Assembly: GCA_903847585.1 (NCBI GenBank)
Contig: CAINEC010000162.1
Coordinates: 62,001 to 126,000, forward strand
Length of the DNA stretch: 64,000 nucleotides
Origin: an uncultured Bacteroidota bacterium
GTDB lineage: Bacteria; Bacteroidota; Bacteroidia; AKYH767-A; OLB10
Direction of reading: 5' to 3'
Shown here: piece by piece, positions 62,201 to 64,000 of the stretch
Layout of the letters: each line of letters starts with the position of its first letter
Position numbering within the stretch: position 1 is the first letter of the stretch
Notes under the pieces: model-generated
The model's database searches: none
Told to the model about the DNA's origin: nothing
What the model saw: only the letters and a program-made list of their open reading frames with translations
Translations under genes and position numbers: made by a program

Positions 62201-64000
62201 GAATTATTGAACCTGCACCCTTGCAAATATTAGTATCACTAGGTAAGTAAAGTACAGGAGGCAATTTATATCTAAATGTATCTGTTAAAATAATTGAGTC
62301 ACAATCATTCCACACACCAACAGTTACTATATATAATCCAGTATCAACAATTGCTACTAAATTGGGATTTGATCCATTATAATTGTAAATAGTGCTACCA
62401 TTATAATTCACATTCCAAACATAACCTGAATCACTAACTCTAGGACTTAAACTATAATAGTCTGTTAAATTTAAAAATATAGAGTCGCACACATCATCAA
62501 TTTGCTGAATTTGAATAAGTTTGGGACCTTCTCCTATTTCCACAATAAAATTATCTGAAATCGGATTACAGCCCTGAGTCGAGGCCGTAACTGATAAGGA
62601 ATAGTAGCCTGGAGAACTAAAATATAAACTTGGTGAAGGACTGTTTAAATTTGTCGAATTCACAAATTGAGCATTATTTGCATTCGATAAACCCCATGAA
62701 TAATCTCCAAATGTTATATTATTTATATAATTTACCGTCAGTGTATCACATCCATAAATATAATCTGGATTAATATCTATAACCGGCTTAGGGCTAACCA
62801 CAACTGTGGCAAATAAGGTGTCAGTGCCACAAGGACCATCTACTATCAAACTAATAACATAATTACCAGGCGTATTGTATTTTACAACACCAGGATTAGG
62901 TAAATTTGAACTACTTGGTTGTCCTCCAGTGAAACTCCAATTGTAATTTGAAACAACACCAGAAACATTAAAATATTGTAAAATATTAACAGCTGCAGAA
63001 TCACAAAAAGGAGGTATAATACTAGCGGTGATATTAGGACCTTGAGGAAAATAAATCGAATTCGACGTCCAATTACAAACACTTTGAGGAGCAGTACAAC
63101 AGCCAGTAGCATTTGCTTGAACCGTATATGTTCCTGAATTATTTATATCTATATTTGTTTGTGCGCTTGTTGGATTTGCTATTACTGTGCCTAAGACAGG
63201 GGTTATTGACCAATTAAATGTTTGAGCATTTTGCGCATTAATGTTAGCATTTATTATAACAGGAGTACAATTTCCAGATTGTACTAAACTTGGTTGAATT
63301 ATGGTAGGAGCCGCAACTCTAACTGAATCGACAAAAGTGCTATTTCCACAACTATTTGTAACTGTTAATGTAATCGGATAAACACCCGGAGTGTTATAAT
63401 TAATAGTTGGTGGAATTGATTGAGAACTTGAACTAGGAGAACCATTTGGGAACTGCCAATTATATTGATTTATAACACCACTACTAACGAAATAATTTGA
63501 AGGATTAATTACAGCAGATCCACAAAAACTTGGAATTGGATTAGATGTAATATTCGGTCCTTGTATTAAAGAAGTTTGATAACTCCAACTACAAACGCTT
63601 GATGGCGCGGTACAGCATCCAGTTGCATTTGCAGTAATTGTATAACTACCAGGATCATTTATATTAATACTAGTTTGATTATTATTTACATTTGAAATAA
63701 CTGTATTAATAGAAGGATTTATTCCCCAAATTAATGTCTGAGCATTTTGAGCATTCATATTAGCATTTATACTAAGCGGAACGCAATTGCCACCATTACT
63801 AACTGTTGGTGTAATAATAGTTGGAGGTAAAACTCTTACAGTATCAACGATAGTTATTGTATCACAACTACTAAAAACGACTAATGTTAAAGGATATACA
63901 CCAGGAGTATTATAGCCCACATTACCTGGTAATGCATTATTACTACTTGATGGATTCCCACCTGGAAATGACCACTGATATTGTGAAATATTTCCTGATG
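59265..64000 (-). CDS. Giant PKD-repeat surface protein with T9SS type B (gliding-type) C-terminus, 5' partial
   Basis: At least 1,577 residues are visible; the frame is open to the right edge, so signal peptide and start lie outside. From N to C: alternating PKD-like modules (motif YNTPGVYPLTL and relatives) and a repeated Cys-bearing module (two clear copies), then a long run of Ig/PKD-type repeats with the WDFGDG / WNFGDG / WDLGNG motif (at least eight between about 720 and 1440), and a type B sorting domain over about the last 95 residues (LFIPNALSPDAG, GEKVWSSN, KPVPQGAYVWKVDA). Such proteins are T9SS-exported and often called gliding- or adhesion-related. No enzymatic domain is visible in this part. 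The CAP gene follows. Confidence 0.92.
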   Translation of the reverse strand, partial: SGNISQYQWSFPGGNPSSSNNALPGNVGYNTPGVYPLTLVVFSSCDTITIVDTVRVLPPTIITPTVSNGGNCVPLSINANMNAQNAQTLIWGINPSINTVISNVNNNQTSININDPGSYTITANATGCCTAPSSVCSWSYQTSLIQGPNITSNPIPSFCGSAVINPSNYFVSSGVINQYNWQFPNGSPSSSSQSIPPTINYNTPGVYPITLTVTNSCGNSTFVDSVRVAAPTIIQPSLVQSGNCTPVIINANINAQNAQTFNWSITPVLGTVIANPTSAQTNIDINNSGTYTVQANATGCCTAPQSVCNWTSNSIYFPQGPNITASIIPPFCDSAAVNILQYFNVSGVVSNYNWSFTGGQPSSSNLPNPGVVKYNTPGNYVISLIVDGPCGTDTLFATVVVSPKPVIDINPDYIYGCDTLTVNYINNITFGDYSWGLSNANNAQFVNSTNLNSPSPSLYFSSPGYYSLSVTASTQGCNPISDNFIVEIGEGPKLIQIQQIDDVCDSIFLNLTDYYSLSPRVSDSGYVWNVNYNGSTIYNYNGSNPNLVAIVDTGLYIVTVGVWNDCDSIILTDTFRYKLPPVLYLPSDTNICKGAGSIILSAIPSGGVWTYNGNLIGASFNSDSTNVLNNYFLYSYGSATCAVKDSFLVAVIGAGINAGRDTFFCSNSNPVNFSGFPTGGYWLGSGITDSIIGTYSPSYTNLSLDTVVYTFVDSGLGYNCIIRDTFNVIIFQPTASAYQIPDTACVNQSLLFSNNAPGTNSIWDFGDGSPFSFLNTVNHTYNISGNYPITLVYENQFGCKDTVQAPLEIIAPPDASFVLDTNKGCSPLTINIDNLSSFYGANTYAWNYGNGVYDTIYNPGNIVFNQGPGDSTIYHLQLTTSNACGIATALDSITVYPIPVPGFGINYNDSCSPATIFFNNVTTGQPQYYEWYINGVLVSTDSILAPQVFVTDSLDSTYVIKLVSSNRCGVDSISKSVTIRPNQVKAFFNSDKVQGCRPLKCTFSSVVAASSVVSWDFGDGYSSFGDTVVHVFDTAGVFTVWQYVDNLCGFDSISQTIEVLPQPVLDFSMSVKGCNNDTIEITNLSPNISGYYWDFGDSSPIDSVAFSPNHIFEDPGVYNVTLIGFSSINGCPDTLLKSIQIVQHPEAEFVLSGINGCSPYLINLNSITPNASFFLWDLGNGDTLTGNPISYTYITPGQYSISLFLLDSNLCSDDTSYNFINVFPVPIADFNFIQNPICQTPTNLEFQNLSIGANNYDWFFGNIGQSVTINPILQVSDPQLLNVELISSNLYNCKDTIQKIIKVYGEPNASFIPLTLEGCVPLTINFINTSSNASNAFWDFGNGDTILGSSVFYTYNQIGQYDVTLIANEDSVCYDTLKVDNAINVLPIPTANFSFYQVDTIINPSGIYQFTDLSIDAVKWVWNFGDGSPLVYDKNPIHRFYNNGIFYVSLIVYNDVDCPDTAIYAIQVDFLGSLFIPNALSPDAGTIETMYFIPKGVGLASYNIEVFSPYGEKVWSSNKINNGQPEEKWDGTFNNKPVPQGAYVWKVDAIFQNGNRWNGMSYKGEPPSTYGSLMIIR
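63036..63830 (-). repeat. Two copies of a ~92-residue Cys-bearing module in the giant protein
   Basis: Copies occupy 63555-63830 and 63036-63314, separated by a PKD-like module of about 80 residues; overall period about 172 residues. Both contain GNC, INAN-NAQNAQT, the motif ANATGCCTAP and SVC-W, then end in QGPNI. DNA similarity is also visible but diverged. I do not know this domain from named families. Confidence 0.7.

Overview
The window is ordinary chromosomal DNA from a low-GC member of the Bacteroidota. The evidence is: type IX secretion (T9SS) sorting tails on at least four proteins (both the short type A tail and the gliding-type type B tail); a PorD-like T9SS protein; the Bacteroidota-type RNA polymerase omega subunit; a serine-palmitoyltransferase-like alpha-oxoamine synthase; many lipoproteins; almost no Shine-Dalgarno sequences; and many copies of the Bacteroidota -7 promoter box TAnnTTTG, often placed directly before the start codon. 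I cannot place it below phylum, although the gene set would suit a Flavobacteriales-like organism.

Layout. 0-3 kb: the end of a secreted metalloprotease. 3-9.7 kb: acyl-CoA dehydrogenase, SAM hydrolase, ndk, nrnA, two FKBP isomerase lipoproteins and an alpha-oxoamine synthase. 9.8-15.7 kb: a run of core genes, bamD-rpoZ-coaBC-porD-recN, then fabI. 15.7-22.4 kb: clpC and gyrA, divergent across a 317-bp regulatory gap, and a TPR protein. 22.4-26.4 kb: a zinc-ribbon protein, a short SSB, lpxB, surE and pcm. 26.4-30.9 kb: a Gfo/Idh/MocA oxidoreductase, a lipoprotein and a polyprenyl sugar-phosphotransferase in one tight operon, then recF on the other strand. 30.9-44.9 kb: envelope and peptide-use genes (a MuiA-like protein, a DUF885 peptidase divergent from a prolyl oligopeptidase, two POT peptide transporters, a thioredoxin-like lipoprotein, a beta-barrel protein). 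44.9-50.5 kb: pfkA, a NUDIX hydrolase, a non-coding repeat patch, rnz, a T9SS cargo protein, a lone STAS protein and pyrR-pyrB. 50.6-55.4 kb: rpsA, ispH, cmk, a metallo-hydrolase and a small unknown. 55.6-58.5 kb: a three-gene proton-translocating transhydrogenase. 58.6-64 kb: a CAP-domain protein and the C-terminal part of a giant PKD-repeat T9SS type B protein that runs off the right edge.

How the genes work together. Three themes recur. The first is the outer envelope and secretion: BamD inserts outer-membrane proteins, PorD serves T9SS, and the metalloprotease, two small cargo proteins and the giant adhesin-like protein are its clients, with lpxB, fabI and the oxoamine synthase making lipids. 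The second is peptide use: secreted or periplasmic peptidases and two proton-coupled peptide importers lie within 10 kb. The third is DNA and nucleotide upkeep: gyrA, recF, recN, ssb, ndk, nrnA, cmk and pyrBR.

I found no rRNA, tRNA, CRISPR array, prophage, insertion-sequence transposase or recognisable defence island. The most notable signals are a repeated cysteine-bearing domain of about 92 residues in the giant protein, a 15-bp-repeat-flanked hairpin that looks like a miniature mobile element, a perfect palindrome over the rpsA promoter, and a set of genes predicted to be leaderless or nearly so.
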